Notes under the pieces: generated by a model
What the model was told of the DNA's origin: nothing
Databases searched by the model: none
Seen by the model: only the letters and a program-made list of their open reading frames with translations
Made by a program: the position numbers and the translations under genes
Part shown: positions 27,127 through 35,299 of the stretch, one piece after another
Layout of the letters: each line of letters starts with the position of its first letter
Numbering within the stretch: position 1 is the first letter of the stretch
Source: Phycicoccus sp. M110.8
GTDB taxonomy: Bacteria > Actinomycetota > Actinomycetes > Actinomycetales > Dermatophilaceae
DNA: 64,000 nucleotides
Assembly (NCBI RefSeq): GCF_032464895.1
Contig: NZ_JAWDIC010000004.1
Span: 62,001-126,000, forward strand
Direction of reading: 5' to 3'

Positions 27127-28302
27127 GTGCTCTCCGTGCCGGCACGCCGGTCGGCGGTGCTCGACCCGTCCTCCCAGCCGGAGGTCGTGTCGGCGTTCTG
27201 GAAGGGCATCGACGTCTTCCGCCCGATCGCGCTGCTCTACGCCGCGTACTCGCTCTGGGACCGGCCCACCGACCTGACCCGCCCCGCCCTGGCCTGGTCG
27301 GTCCTGGCCGTGCTGGGGGCGTGGACCGTGTTCCTCGTCTTCTTTCGTCGTCGCCGCCTGTGGCTGGTGCTCGTCGAGCTGGCGCTGGGGGCAGGCGCGA
27401 TCCTGGCCACCCGCCTGGTCGACACCGACGCCGCCATCGAGGCAGGCGCCCGCACCCTGCCGACGTTCTGGCCCGCCGCGGGAGTCGTGTCCGCGGCCGT
27501 CCTCCTCGGGCGGCGCGGCGGCATACCCGCTGCCGTGTTCATCGGCGTCGTCGACGTCGTGGAGGTGCGGCAGGCCACGCCCAACACGGTCAACAACATC
27601 GTGCTGCTGCTGCTCATCGGCGCCCTCATCGGGTACGCCTGCGACCTGGCCCGCGAGGGCCACGCCAAGCTGCGCGAGGCGCTCGTCCTCGAGGCGCGCG
27701 TGCGCGAGCGCGAGCGGCTCGCGCGCACCGTCCACGACGGCGTCCTGCAGACCCTCGCCTTCATCAACCGGCGGGGCGGCGAGCTGGGCGAGCAGTCGGC
27801 CGTGCTCGGCGCCATGGCCGCCGAGCAGGAGCGCATCCTGCGCGCCCTGGTGAGCGGCACGAGCCCGGAGGACACCGAGGCCGCCGTGACCGGCGACACC
27901 GACCTGCGCCAGTCGCTCGCCCGGTACGCCGGTGGCCGCGTGCAGCTCGTCGCCCCTGCCGACCCCGTCCCCGTGCCGCCGAGGGTCGCCGGCGAGCTGA
28001 CCGCCGCTGTGGGCGCAGCGCTGGACAACGTGCGCCAGCACGCGGGCGAGGACGCCCAGGCCTGGGTGCTGCTCGAGGACGCCGGCGACGACGTCGTCAT
28101 CACGGTGCGCGACAACGGCGTGGGTATGCCGTCCGGGCGGCTCGAGCAGGCCGCGGCAGCCGGGCGGCTGGGCGCGTCCTCGAGCATCCGCGGCAGGCTG
28201 GCGGACCTCGGGGGAGAAGCGAGGTACTCGGGCCGCGAGGGCTCCGGGGTGACGGTCGAGATGCGCGCGCCGAGGAGCGGCGCGCCGGAGGGAGATCGAT
28301 GA
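27127..28302 (+). CDS. macS: Sensor histidine kinase, MacS-like
   Basis: 391 residues. Four to five N-terminal membrane helices (about 30-170) are followed by a HisKA_3-type dimerisation domain with ERERLARTVHDGVLQTLAF (phospho-acceptor His203) and an HATPase domain (GAALDNVRQHAGEDAQAWV N-box, VRDNGVGMPSG, and a G2 box near RLGASSSIRGRLADLGG). The overall layout fits the MacS family of actinobacterial NarL-partner kinases. The signal it senses is unknown. GTG at 27127 is chosen just after the acyltransferase stop; GTG codons at 27136 and 27157 are alternatives. It overlaps the response regulator by 4 nt. Confidence 0.88.
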   Translation: MLSVPARRSAVLDPSSQPEVVSAFWKGIDVFRPIALLYAAYSLWDRPTDLTRPALAWSVLAVLGAWTVFLVFFRRRRLWLVLVELALGAGAILATRLVDTDAAIEAGARTLPTFWPAAGVVSAAVLLGRRGGIPAAVFIGVVDVVEVRQATPNTVNNIVLLLLIGALIGYACDLAREGHAKLREALVLEARVRERERLARTVHDGVLQTLAFINRRGGELGEQSAVLGAMAAEQERILRALVSGTSPEDTEAAVTGDTDLRQSLARYAGGRVQLVAPADPVPVPPRVAGELTAAVGAALDNVRQHAGEDAQAWVLLEDAGDDVVITVRDNGVGMPSGRLEQAAAAGRLGASSSIRGRLADLGGEARYSGREGSGVTVEMRAPRSGAPEGDR

Positions 28303-29003
28303 GCGAGCAGGACACCGCGGCGGCGGGCACGGGGGCTTCTGGTGTGGCTGCGCCGGTCACGGTGGTCGTGGCGGACGACCACCCGCTGTGGCGCGACGCC
28401 GTGGCGGCGGACCTGTCCGATGCCGGCTACTTGGTGGTTGCCACCGCGGACGACGGGCCGTCGGCGGTCAACCGGACCAAGGCGACGCGGCCGCGGGTGC
28501 TCGTCCTGGACCTCAACCTGCCGGGACTGCGGGGCCACGAGGTCTGCCAGGCGCTCGGCGCGCTGGAGACGCGGGTGCTCGTGCTCTCGGCCAGCGGCGA
28601 GCAGCAGGACGTGCTCGAGGCGGTGAAGGCCGGGGCCACCGGTTACCTCGTGAAGTCGGCCACGCGCGAGCAGATCGTCTCGGCGGTCGGCGCGACCGCG
28701 CGCGGCGAGGCGGTGTTCACCCCCGGGCTCGCCGGGCTGGTGCTGGGGGAGTTCCGCAAGATGTCCACCCAGCCCTCGGTCGACCCCTCCCGGCCGATCC
28801 CCGAGCTCACCGAGCGCGAGACCGAGGTGCTGCGGCTCGTCGCGACCGGCATGTCGTCCAAGGAGATCGCGGCCGAGCTGTTCATCAGCCACCGCACCGT
28901 GCAGAACCACGTGCAGAACACGCTCGGGAAGCTGCAGCTGCACAACCGGGTCGAGCTCGCCCGGTTCGCGATCGCCAAGGGGCTCGACACCCCCGAGGCG
29001 TAG
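28299..29003 (+). CDS. macR: NarL/LuxR-family response regulator, partner of MacS
   Basis: 234 residues. Receiver domain at about 20-140 with VVVADDHPLWRD and the phospho-acceptor Asp71 in RVLVLDLNLPG; the signalling Lys is in GYLVKSA. A LuxR-type HTH follows (ELTERETEVLRLVATGMSSKEIAAELFISHRTVQNHVQNTLGKL). ATG overlaps the kinase stop (ATGA), so they form one two-component system. DNA target sites cannot be read from this window. Confidence 0.92.
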   Translation: MSEQDTAAAGTGASGVAAPVTVVVADDHPLWRDAVAADLSDAGYLVVATADDGPSAVNRTKATRPRVLVLDLNLPGLRGHEVCQALGALETRVLVLSASGEQQDVLEAVKAGATGYLVKSATREQIVSAVGATARGEAVFTPGLAGLVLGEFRKMSTQPSVDPSRPIPELTERETEVLRLVATGMSSKEIAAELFISHRTVQNHVQNTLGKLQLHNRVELARFAIAKGLDTPEA

Positions 29004-29120
29004 CCCGAGGCCGCCCACGCCGGGGTCCGCCGGCCGGGTGCTCCGCAGCTCCTGAGGGCCGGTGGCCGGGGTCGGGTGACCGCGATGCGGGCTGCGGGAC
29101 GGGCCGGTCCGGCGCGCACC

Positions 29121-29126
29121 TATCCT
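29121..29126 (+). promoter_or_regulatory. -10 box (TATCCT) for aroG, leaderless
   Basis: TATCCT lies 6 nt before the GTG at 29133; no Shine-Dalgarno. Confidence 0.65.
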
Positions 29127-29132
29127 TGACGG

Positions 29133-30482
29133 GTGAGCACTGCCCAGCACGACGCCCTCGCCAGCCTCGCGGCCGGCGCCGCCCTCCCGGCGGCGCAGCA
29201 GCCCGAGTGGCCCGACCCGTTGGCGCTCGCCGACGCGGTCGCGACCCTCGCGTCCTACCCGCCCCTGGTGTTCGCGGGGGAGTGCGACGTGCTCAAGAGC
29301 CGCATGGCGGCCGCCGCCCGTGGCGAGGCGTTCGTGCTCCAGGGCGGCGACTGCGCCGAGACCTTCGCGGCCGCAACCGCGGACAACATCCGCGACCGGG
29401 TCAAGACGATCCTGCAGATGGCCGCGGTCCTCACCTACGGCGCCAGCGTCCCCGTGGTCAAGATCGGCCGCATGGCCGGCCAGTACGCGAAGCCGCGCAG
29501 CAGCGGCAGCGAGACGCGTGAGGGCGTCACGCTCCCGGCATACCGCGGCGACATGGTCAACGACTTCGAGTTCACGCCCGAGGCACGCATCCCCGACCCG
29601 CAGCGGCTGGTCCGCGCGTACCACGCGAGCTCGGCCACGCTGAACCTCGTCCGAGCATTCACCCAGGGTGGCTTCGCCGACCTGCGGCACGTCCACGACT
29701 GGAACAAGGGCTTCGTCTCCAACTCGGCCAACAGCCGCTACGAGCGCCTGGCCAAGGACATCGACAAGGCGATGAAGTTCATGTCGGCCTGTGGCGCGGA
29801 CTTCGACGCGATGCGCACGACCGAGTTCTTCTCCGCCCACGAGGCGCTGCTGCTCGACTACGAGCGCCCGCTGACCCGCGTCGACAGCCGCACGGGCGAG
29901 CTGTACGACACCAGCGGCCACTTCATCTGGGTGGGGGAGCGCACCCGCGACCTCGACGGCGCGCACGTCGACTTCGTCTCCAAGGTGCTCAACCCGATCG
30001 GCGTGAAGCTGTCGGCCAAGGCCGAGATCGACGACGTGCTGCGCCTCATCGACAAGGTCGACCCCGACCGCGAGCCGGGCCGCCTGACGTTCATCACGCG
30101 GATGGGCGCGCGGACGGTCCGCGAGGCGCTGCCGACGCTCGTCGAGAAGATCACCGCCAGCGGTGCCCAGGTCACCTGGATCTGCGACCCCATGCACGGC
30201 AACACCTTCGAGTCCTCCAGCGGCTACAAGACGCGCGACTTCGAGGACGTGGTGGAGGAGGTGCGCGGGTTCTTCGAGGTGCACCAGGGCCTTGGGACGG
30301 TGCCCGGCGGCATCCACGTCGAGCTCACGGGCAACGACGTCACCGAGTGCATCGGTGGCGCGGAGAAGATCCTCGACGCCGACCTGTCCCAGCGCTACGA
30401 GACCGTGTGCGACCCGCGCCTGAACCACCAGCAGAGCCTGGAGCTGGCGTTCCTCACCGCGGAGATGCTCTCCAAGAGCTGA
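29133..30482 (+). CDS. aroG: Class II 3-deoxy-7-phosphoheptulonate (DAHP) synthase
   Basis: 449 residues, type II family. It condenses phosphoenolpyruvate and erythrose-4-phosphate, the first step of the shikimate pathway. Landmarks: VLQGGDCAETFA (metal-binding Cys), KIGRMAGQYAKPRSS, GSETREGVTLPAYRGDMVND, KLSAKAEIDDV, WICDPMHGNT and the C-terminal ECIGG...DPRLNHQQSLELAF. The M. tuberculosis homologue aroG (Rv2178c) is next to pknL in the same order. Leaderless GTG start. This organism probably relies on it for all aromatic amino acids; allosteric sites cannot be judged here. Confidence 0.97.
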   Translation: MSTAQHDALASLAAGAALPAAQQPEWPDPLALADAVATLASYPPLVFAGECDVLKSRMAAAARGEAFVLQGGDCAETFAAATADNIRDRVKTILQMAAVLTYGASVPVVKIGRMAGQYAKPRSSGSETREGVTLPAYRGDMVNDFEFTPEARIPDPQRLVRAYHASSATLNLVRAFTQGGFADLRHVHDWNKGFVSNSANSRYERLAKDIDKAMKFMSACGADFDAMRTTEFFSAHEALLLDYERPLTRVDSRTGELYDTSGHFIWVGERTRDLDGAHVDFVSKVLNPIGVKLSAKAEIDDVLRLIDKVDPDREPGRLTFITRMGARTVREALPTLVEKITASGAQVTWICDPMHGNTFESSSGYKTRDFEDVVEEVRGFFEVHQGLGTVPGGIHVELTGNDVTECIGGAEKILDADLSQRYETVCDPRLNHQQSLELAFLTAEMLSKS

Positions 30483-30573
30483 CCGGGCGTGTGCCGTCCG
30501 GGTTGTCGTGCGCCCGGGGCCGCGGCGCGCGTTGCGGCGGTGACCGGGCCGTCCGGGTCGGTGGGGCACCTCC

Positions 30574-30579
30574 TAGGCT
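30574..30579 (+). promoter_or_regulatory. -10 box (TAGGCT) for ltaE, leaderless
   Basis: TAGGCT lies 6 nt before the ATG at 30586. Confidence 0.65.
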
Positions 30580-30585
30580 GCTCGC

Positions 30586-31647
30586 ATGCCCGATGCCCCC
30601 CAGGTCGACCTGCTCTCCGACACCCTCACCAAGCCGACCGACGCCATGCGCGCGGCGATGGCCGCCGCGCCCGTCGGTGACGACGTGTTCGGCGAGGACC
30701 CCACCGTCCGCGAGCTCGAGCAGCGGGTGGCCGGGATGCTGGGCCACGAGGACGGCCTGTTCACCCCGTCGGGGTCGATGGCCAACCAGCTCGGCATCCG
30801 GTTGCACGTCGCGCCGGGCCAGGAGCTCGTCGCCGACTCGCTCGCGCACGTGCTGCGGGCCGAGATGGGTGCCGCCGCGGTGCTCTCGGGCATCTCGTCG
30901 CGGTCCTGGATGGCGCAGCACGGGGAGCTCGACGCGGCACAGCCGTTGGCGCTGATGATCCCCGACGGCGGGGCGTACCAGGTCAACACCCGGCTCGTCG
31001 TCGTGGAGAACACGCACAACTTCGGCGGGGGCACGGTGCAGCCGCTGGACCAGGTGCAGGCCCTGCGCGAGGGCACGCAGGCGCGCGGCGTCGCGATGCA
31101 CCTCGACGGCGCCCGGCTCTGGAACGCGCACGTCGCGACCGGCACCCCTCTCGACACCTGGGGCGGGCTGTTCGACACCGTGAGCGTGTGCCTGTCCAAG
31201 GGGCTCGGCGCCCCGGTCGGGTCGGTGCTCGTCGGGTCGGCGGCGCACATGCAGGAGGCCCGCATCTGGCGCAAGCGCTTCGGCGGTGGCATGCGCCAGG
31301 TCGGCATCCTCGCGGCCGCTGGGCTGCACGCGCTCGAGCACCACGTGCAGCGGCTGGCGGACGACCACGGCCGGGCCCGGCGGTTCGCCGAGGCGGCGGC
31401 GCAGGCGCGCCCCGGCTCGGTCGACCCGGCTCGGGTCCAGACCAACATCGTGGTGCTCGACGTGTCCGGTGCCGGCTGGACGGCGGCCGGTTTCGTGGAG
31501 GCGGCGGCGGCGCGCGGGGTGCGGATCTACCCGGTGAGCCCCACGGCGGTCCGCCTCGTGTGGCACCTCGACGTCGACGACGCCGGGACCACGCTCGCCG
31601 TCGACGCGCTCGCACCGCTGCTCGAGCAGGGGCCGCCGGCCGCCTGA
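30586..31647 (+). CDS. ltaE: Low-specificity L-threonine aldolase
   Basis: 353 residues, fold type I PLP enzyme that splits L-threonine/allo-threonine to glycine and acetaldehyde. The N-terminal DLLSDTLTKPTDAMRAAMAAAPVGDDVFGEDPTVRELE, the NTHNFGGGTV loop, MHLDGARLWNA (Asp for the PLP nitrogen) and SVCLSKGLGAPVGS (Lys205 for the Schiff base) are all standard. Length is normal. A hairpin repeat array starts 39 nt after its stop. Confidence 0.95.
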   Translation: MPDAPQVDLLSDTLTKPTDAMRAAMAAAPVGDDVFGEDPTVRELEQRVAGMLGHEDGLFTPSGSMANQLGIRLHVAPGQELVADSLAHVLRAEMGAAAVLSGISSRSWMAQHGELDAAQPLALMIPDGGAYQVNTRLVVVENTHNFGGGTVQPLDQVQALREGTQARGVAMHLDGARLWNAHVATGTPLDTWGGLFDTVSVCLSKGLGAPVGSVLVGSAAHMQEARIWRKRFGGGMRQVGILAAAGLHALEHHVQRLADDHGRARRFAEAAAQARPGSVDPARVQTNIVVLDVSGAGWTAAGFVEAAAARGVRIYPVSPTAVRLVWHLDVDDAGTTLAVDALAPLLEQGPPAA

Positions 31648-31686
31648 GGGTGCCGCCCGGGAAGCGGACCTGCACCACGTGCACTG

Positions 31687-32115
31687 TGCGTTGCCCCGGA
31701 GGCTGGGGCAGGGCATACGACCGCCCTGACCTGCGCTGGTCCGTGCCGATCCGTACCGAGCGCGCGGACTGTGCGTTGCCCCGGAGGCTGGGGCAGCGCA
31801 TATGACCGCCGCCTGGACGCGGGGGTGAGGGGCGGGCGCGCTCACTGTGCGTTGCCCCGAGGGCTGGGGCAGCGCATACGACCGCCGCTCGGACACGCGG
31901 GTGAAGGGCGGGCGCGCTCACTGTGCGTTGCCCCGGAGGCTGGGGCAGCGCATGTGACCGCCGCCCGGACGCACGGGGGTGAGGGGCGGGCGCGCGGACT
32001 TTGCGTTGCCCCGGAGGCTGGGGCAGCGCATACGACCGCCCTGACCTGGGCTGGTCCGTGCCGATCCGTGCCGAGTGCGTTCACTGTGCGTTGCCCCGGG
32101 CGGCGGGGCAACGCA
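31687..32115. repeat. Array of six hairpin repeats with two classes of spacer
   Basis: Six copies of a 29-nt hairpin, TGCGTTGCCCC + 7-nt loop (mostly GGAGGCT) + GGGGCAGCGCA, occupy 31687-31715, 31772-31800, 31848-31876, 31924-31952, 32002-32030 and 32087-32115. Copy 6 has a perfect 11-bp stem (GGGGCAACGCA); copies 2-5 have one T.G position at the same place; copy 1 has one more mismatch. Spacers are of two kinds: A (about 56 nt, after copies 1 and 5) and B (about 47-49 nt, after copies 2, 3, 4), in the order A-B-B-B-A. Spacer copies are nearly identical, which rules out CRISPR. Short open frames across it look like by-products of the repeat. The intergenic interval 31648-32187 holds nothing else I can name. 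Confidence 0.93.
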
Positions 32116-32187
32116 CAGCACCGCGAACGGGTTCGGCCCCGGACTGCGGCCTGGGGGCCGGCGCGTTGCCGAGCGGAGCCCTCGCCC

Positions 32188-33156
32188 TCACACCTCGTGG
32201 TGGAGCAGCTCGGCCGGTGGGTCCTGCTCAGCGGTGGCGCCCGGGGTGCGACGGCCGAGCAGCTCGACGACGTACATCGCGGCCAGCACGAGGCCGCCGC
32301 CGAGGAGCATCCGCGCCGTGAGCGACTCGCCACCGAACAGCACGGCGAAGAACGCCGCGAAGACCGGCTCCATGGTCATGACGATCGCGGCGCGGGCCGC
32401 AGGCAGGTGCGACTGGGCCCACGTCTGCGCCCACAGGGCGACGGCACCGGCGACCAGAGCCATGTAGAGCAGCGACGTCCACTGGCCCCCGGTCGACGGC
32501 AGCGTGATGCCACCCGGGAGCGCGGCGATGGTCGCCACGACCGCGATGACGAACGCCTGCACCGTGGCCAGGCCGGTCGCCGCGGCGGCGGTCGAGTACC
32601 GGCCGAGGCCCAGGATGTGCAGCGCGTAGAGGACCGCGGAGCCGAGGGTCAGCGCCTCGCCGTAGCCGACCGACAGCCCGCGCAGCGACAGGACGGCCAG
32701 GCCGGCCGTCGCCAGGAGGACGGCGAGCCACGTGCTGCCCGGCAGCCGGTCGCGCAGCAGCACCGCCCCCAGCACCGGGGTGAGCACGACGTAGGTCCCC
32801 GTGACGAACCCGGACACCGACGCGTCGGTGTGCTCCAGCCCCACGGTCTGCAGCAGCTGCGCCAGGCCGTACAGCACGCCGAGGCCGAGACCGACCACCA
32901 GCTCGCGGCGGCGCAGGGCGAGCACCTGCCGCCGGAACACCACCGCCATGACGACCGCCGCGATGGCGAACCGCACGGCGAGGAAGTCCGCCGACGGCAC
33001 GTGGGCGACCAGGTCGCGGATGAGGAAGAACGTCGAGCCCCAGACAGCCGTCACGGAGACCAGCAGCAGGGTCGCGAGCCGGGTCGCGGGCAGCCGCGTG
33101 CGCGAGGCGGCGGACGGCGTGCTGGGGGACAGGGCAGGGCCTTCGGGTGGCGACAT
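32188..33156 (-). CDS. DMT-superfamily (EamA) transporter
   Basis: 322 residues with ten predicted membrane helices in two EamA repeats: the first from TRLATLLLVSVTAVWGSTFFLI, the second from YGEALTLGSAVLYALHILGLG. The repeat ends (FVTGTYVVLTPVLGAVLLRDRL and VMTMEPVFAAFFAVLFGGESL) match the family's conserved Pro/Glu helices. It probably exports a small metabolite such as an amino acid or purine; the substrate is not predictable. It is on the same strand as, and 42 nt from, the downstream end of the Ser/Thr kinase gene. Confidence 0.88.
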   Translation of the reverse strand: MSPPEGPALSPSTPSAASRTRLPATRLATLLLVSVTAVWGSTFFLIRDLVAHVPSADFLAVRFAIAAVVMAVVFRRQVLALRRRELVVGLGLGVLYGLAQLLQTVGLEHTDASVSGFVTGTYVVLTPVLGAVLLRDRLPGSTWLAVLLATAGLAVLSLRGLSVGYGEALTLGSAVLYALHILGLGRYSTAAAATGLATVQAFVIAVVATIAALPGGITLPSTGGQWTSLLYMALVAGAVALWAQTWAQSHLPAARAAIVMTMEPVFAAFFAVLFGGESLTARMLLGGGLVLAAMYVVELLGRRTPGATAEQDPPAELLHHEV

Positions 33157-33198
33157 CGGGGCTGGTTCTGGGCGGGGACGGGTCGGCGGAGGGCCCGG

Positions 33199-35208
33199 TC
33201 AGACGATGACGAGGGTGACGACGCTGCCCTTGGGGGCCTTGCCGCCACCGGCGGGGCTCTGGCTGCGGACGGTGCCGAAGACGCCGCCCATGAACCGGTC
33301 CTTCTGCACCTTGAACCCGGCGTCGGTGAGGATCTTCTCGGCCTCCGCCTCCTGCTTGCCCTGCACGTCCGGCACCGGGACCATCTCCGGGCCCTTGGAG
33401 ACCACGAGCTTGACCGAGTCACCGCGGTAGAGCGTCCCGCCCGCCGGCGTCTGGGAGATCACGCTGCCCTTGGCGACGTCGGTGCTGAACTCCTGCTGGG
33501 TCGCGTCGACCTGCAGGCCCTTGCCGGTGAGGTCGTTGACCGCCTGGTCAGCGGGCTTGCCGGTCCAGTCAGTCACCGCGATCGGCTGGCGTCCCTTGCT
33601 CACGACGAGCGCGACGTCGGCACCCCGCTTGAGCTCCGTGCCGGCCTTGGGGTCGACACTGATGACCAGCCCCGGCGCGACGGTCTCGCTGAACGCCTCG
33701 GTCGTGGAGCCGACAGCCAGCTTGGCCGCGGCGATCTGGTCCGTCGCCTCGGCCTTGGACTTCCCCGCGACGTCGGGCACGGCATACCGCTCGGGCCCAC
33801 GGGAGACCGTCACGGTGACGTCGGTGCCGCGGGACACCTCCGTCCCGGCGCCGGGATCGGTCGACATGACGACGCCCTTGGGCACGCTCTCGTCGAACTG
33901 GTCCTCGCGCTTCGGCGTGAGGTGCGCCCGCTCGAGCGCGGTGGCGGCCTTGGCGTACGCGAGGTTGGTCGTCCGCGGCACGACGGTGGGGGAGCCCGGC
34001 CCGGCGAGGAACCACCACAGGCTGAGGCCCGCCACCACGAGCACGGCGAGCGCGATCGCGATCCAGCGCCACGGCAGGCCGCCGCGCCGGCCGTCGTCGC
34101 CCACCACGCGCCCCTCGAGCGCACCACGGCGCCGCGGGGCCAGCTCGGCCCCGGGCGGCACGGTCGGCGTGTGGTCGATGGGCAGCGCCACCGGGGGCAC
34201 GCGGCGGCGGGCGGGCGCCGCGCCGTCGTCCACCTGCTCGGTCGACTCCGCCCCGTCGGCCCCGACGGGCAGGGCGCTCGTGCGCTCCACGGCCACCGTG
34301 CTGGCACCGCCGGCGAGTGACGCGGGACCCTCCGGGCGCCGGTCGAGCTCGGCCGGGGTGAGCATCGCGCGCGACGCCCGCACCTGGGTGAGGAAGTCAG
34401 CGGCGTCCGACGGGCGCTGGTCGGGGTCCCGGGACGTCGCCAGCGCCACCAGGGAGTCGAGTTCCTGCGGCACCGACGGAACCCGCGACGACGGGGCCGG
34501 GATCGAGCCGTGGACGTGCTGGTACGCGATGTGGATCGGGGTGTCGCCCGTGAACGCCTTGGTCCCGGTCAGCATCTCGAACAGGATCAGCCCGGCGGCG
34601 TACACGTCGCTGCGGGCGTCGGCGATGCCCCGTTCGACCTGCTCGGGGGACAGGTAGGCGACCGTCCCGAGGAGCACGCCCGTCTGCGAGGTGACGGTGT
34701 GCGCGGAGACGGCCCGGGCCAGGCCGAAGTCGGCGACCTTCACGGTGCCGTCGTCCTCGCGCAGGATGACGTTCTCGGGCTTGACGTCGCGGTGGATGAT
34801 GCCGGCCCGGTGCGCGGCCCCGAGGGCCTGCAGCACGGGGGCGAGGATGTCCAGGGCGGCTCGCGGAGTGAGCGGCCCCTCGGCGCGCATCACCTCGCGC
34901 AGGGTCTGGCCGGGGACGTACTCCATCGCGAGGAACATGAGCCCGTCGTCCTCGCCCTGGTCGAAGACGGCCACGACGTTGGGGTGGGACAGGCGGGCTG
35001 CGGAGCGCGCCTCGCGCCGGAAGCGGGTGACGAACGCCTCGTCCTGGGCGAGGTCGGCACGCAGCACCTTGAGGGCCACGTCACGGTCCAGGCGGGTGTC
35101 CAGCGCCAGGTAGACCGACGCCATCCCGCCGTCGGCGATGTGCGACTGGACGCGGTAGCGCCCGTCGAGCACACGGCCGAGGAGGGACTCGGTCACACCG
35201 GAAGACAC
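33199..35208 (-). CDS. pknL: Transmembrane Ser/Thr protein kinase with four PASTA domains (PknL type)
   Basis: 669 residues. The kinase domain occupies about 18-280 with the glycine loop IADGGMASVYLA, the ATP lysine in VALKVL (Lys47), IIHRDVKPEN (catalytic Asp141), ADFG (159-162), and SPEQ as the APE element. A Pro/Ala-rich juxtamembrane linker, one membrane helix (381-402) and four PASTA repeats (about 407-669) follow, so the sensor domain faces the cell wall and should bind muropeptides. M. tuberculosis PknL lacks PASTA repeats. GTG at 35208 is chosen because TACACT lies 6 nt upstream; an ATG at 35238 and a GTG at 35196 are possible. The lytic transglycosylase and the Rv2175c-type protein (a PknL substrate in mycobacteria) lie next to it. 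Confidence 0.93.
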   Translation of the reverse strand: MSSGVTESLLGRVLDGRYRVQSHIADGGMASVYLALDTRLDRDVALKVLRADLAQDEAFVTRFRREARSAARLSHPNVVAVFDQGEDDGLMFLAMEYVPGQTLREVMRAEGPLTPRAALDILAPVLQALGAAHRAGIIHRDVKPENVILREDDGTVKVADFGLARAVSAHTVTSQTGVLLGTVAYLSPEQVERGIADARSDVYAAGLILFEMLTGTKAFTGDTPIHIAYQHVHGSIPAPSSRVPSVPQELDSLVALATSRDPDQRPSDAADFLTQVRASRAMLTPAELDRRPEGPASLAGGASTVAVERTSALPVGADGAESTEQVDDGAAPARRRVPPVALPIDHTPTVPPGAELAPRRRGALEGRVVGDDGRRGGLPWRWIAIALAVLVVAGLSLWWFLAGPGSPTVVPRTTNLAYAKAATALERAHLTPKREDQFDESVPKGVVMSTDPGAGTEVSRGTDVTVTVSRGPERYAVPDVAGKSKAEATDQIAAAKLAVGSTTEAFSETVAPGLVISVDPKAGTELKRGADVALVVSKGRQPIAVTDWTGKPADQAVNDLTGKGLQVDATQQEFSTDVAKGSVISQTPAGGTLYRGDSVKLVVSKGPEMVPVPDVQGKQEAEAEKILTDAGFKVQKDRFMGGVFGTVRSQSPAGGGKAPKGSVVTLVIV

Positions 35209-35214
35209 CCGCAA

Positions 35215-35220
35215 AGTGTA
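35215..35220 (-). promoter_or_regulatory. -10 box (TACACT) for pknL, leaderless
   Basis: TACACT on the minus strand is 6 nt before the GTG at 35208. Confidence 0.6.
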
Positions 35221-35299
35221 GGAGACCGGACGGGTCATCCCGTGCAGGCAGGTCCGGGGCGGACAGCCGGGGACCGCCGGCAGGGCTGTGCGCGGGGGC

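Noticed and set aside
31687-32115. CRISPR array
   Set aside because: The intervals between hairpins are themselves repeated (two classes), repeats are strong hairpins of 29 nt with long spacers, and no cas gene is nearby.
31771-32121. Short repetitive proteins on either strand of the hairpin array
   Set aside because: Their sequence (CPSLRGNAQ-like units) follows only from the repeat; no ribosome sites and no codon bias.
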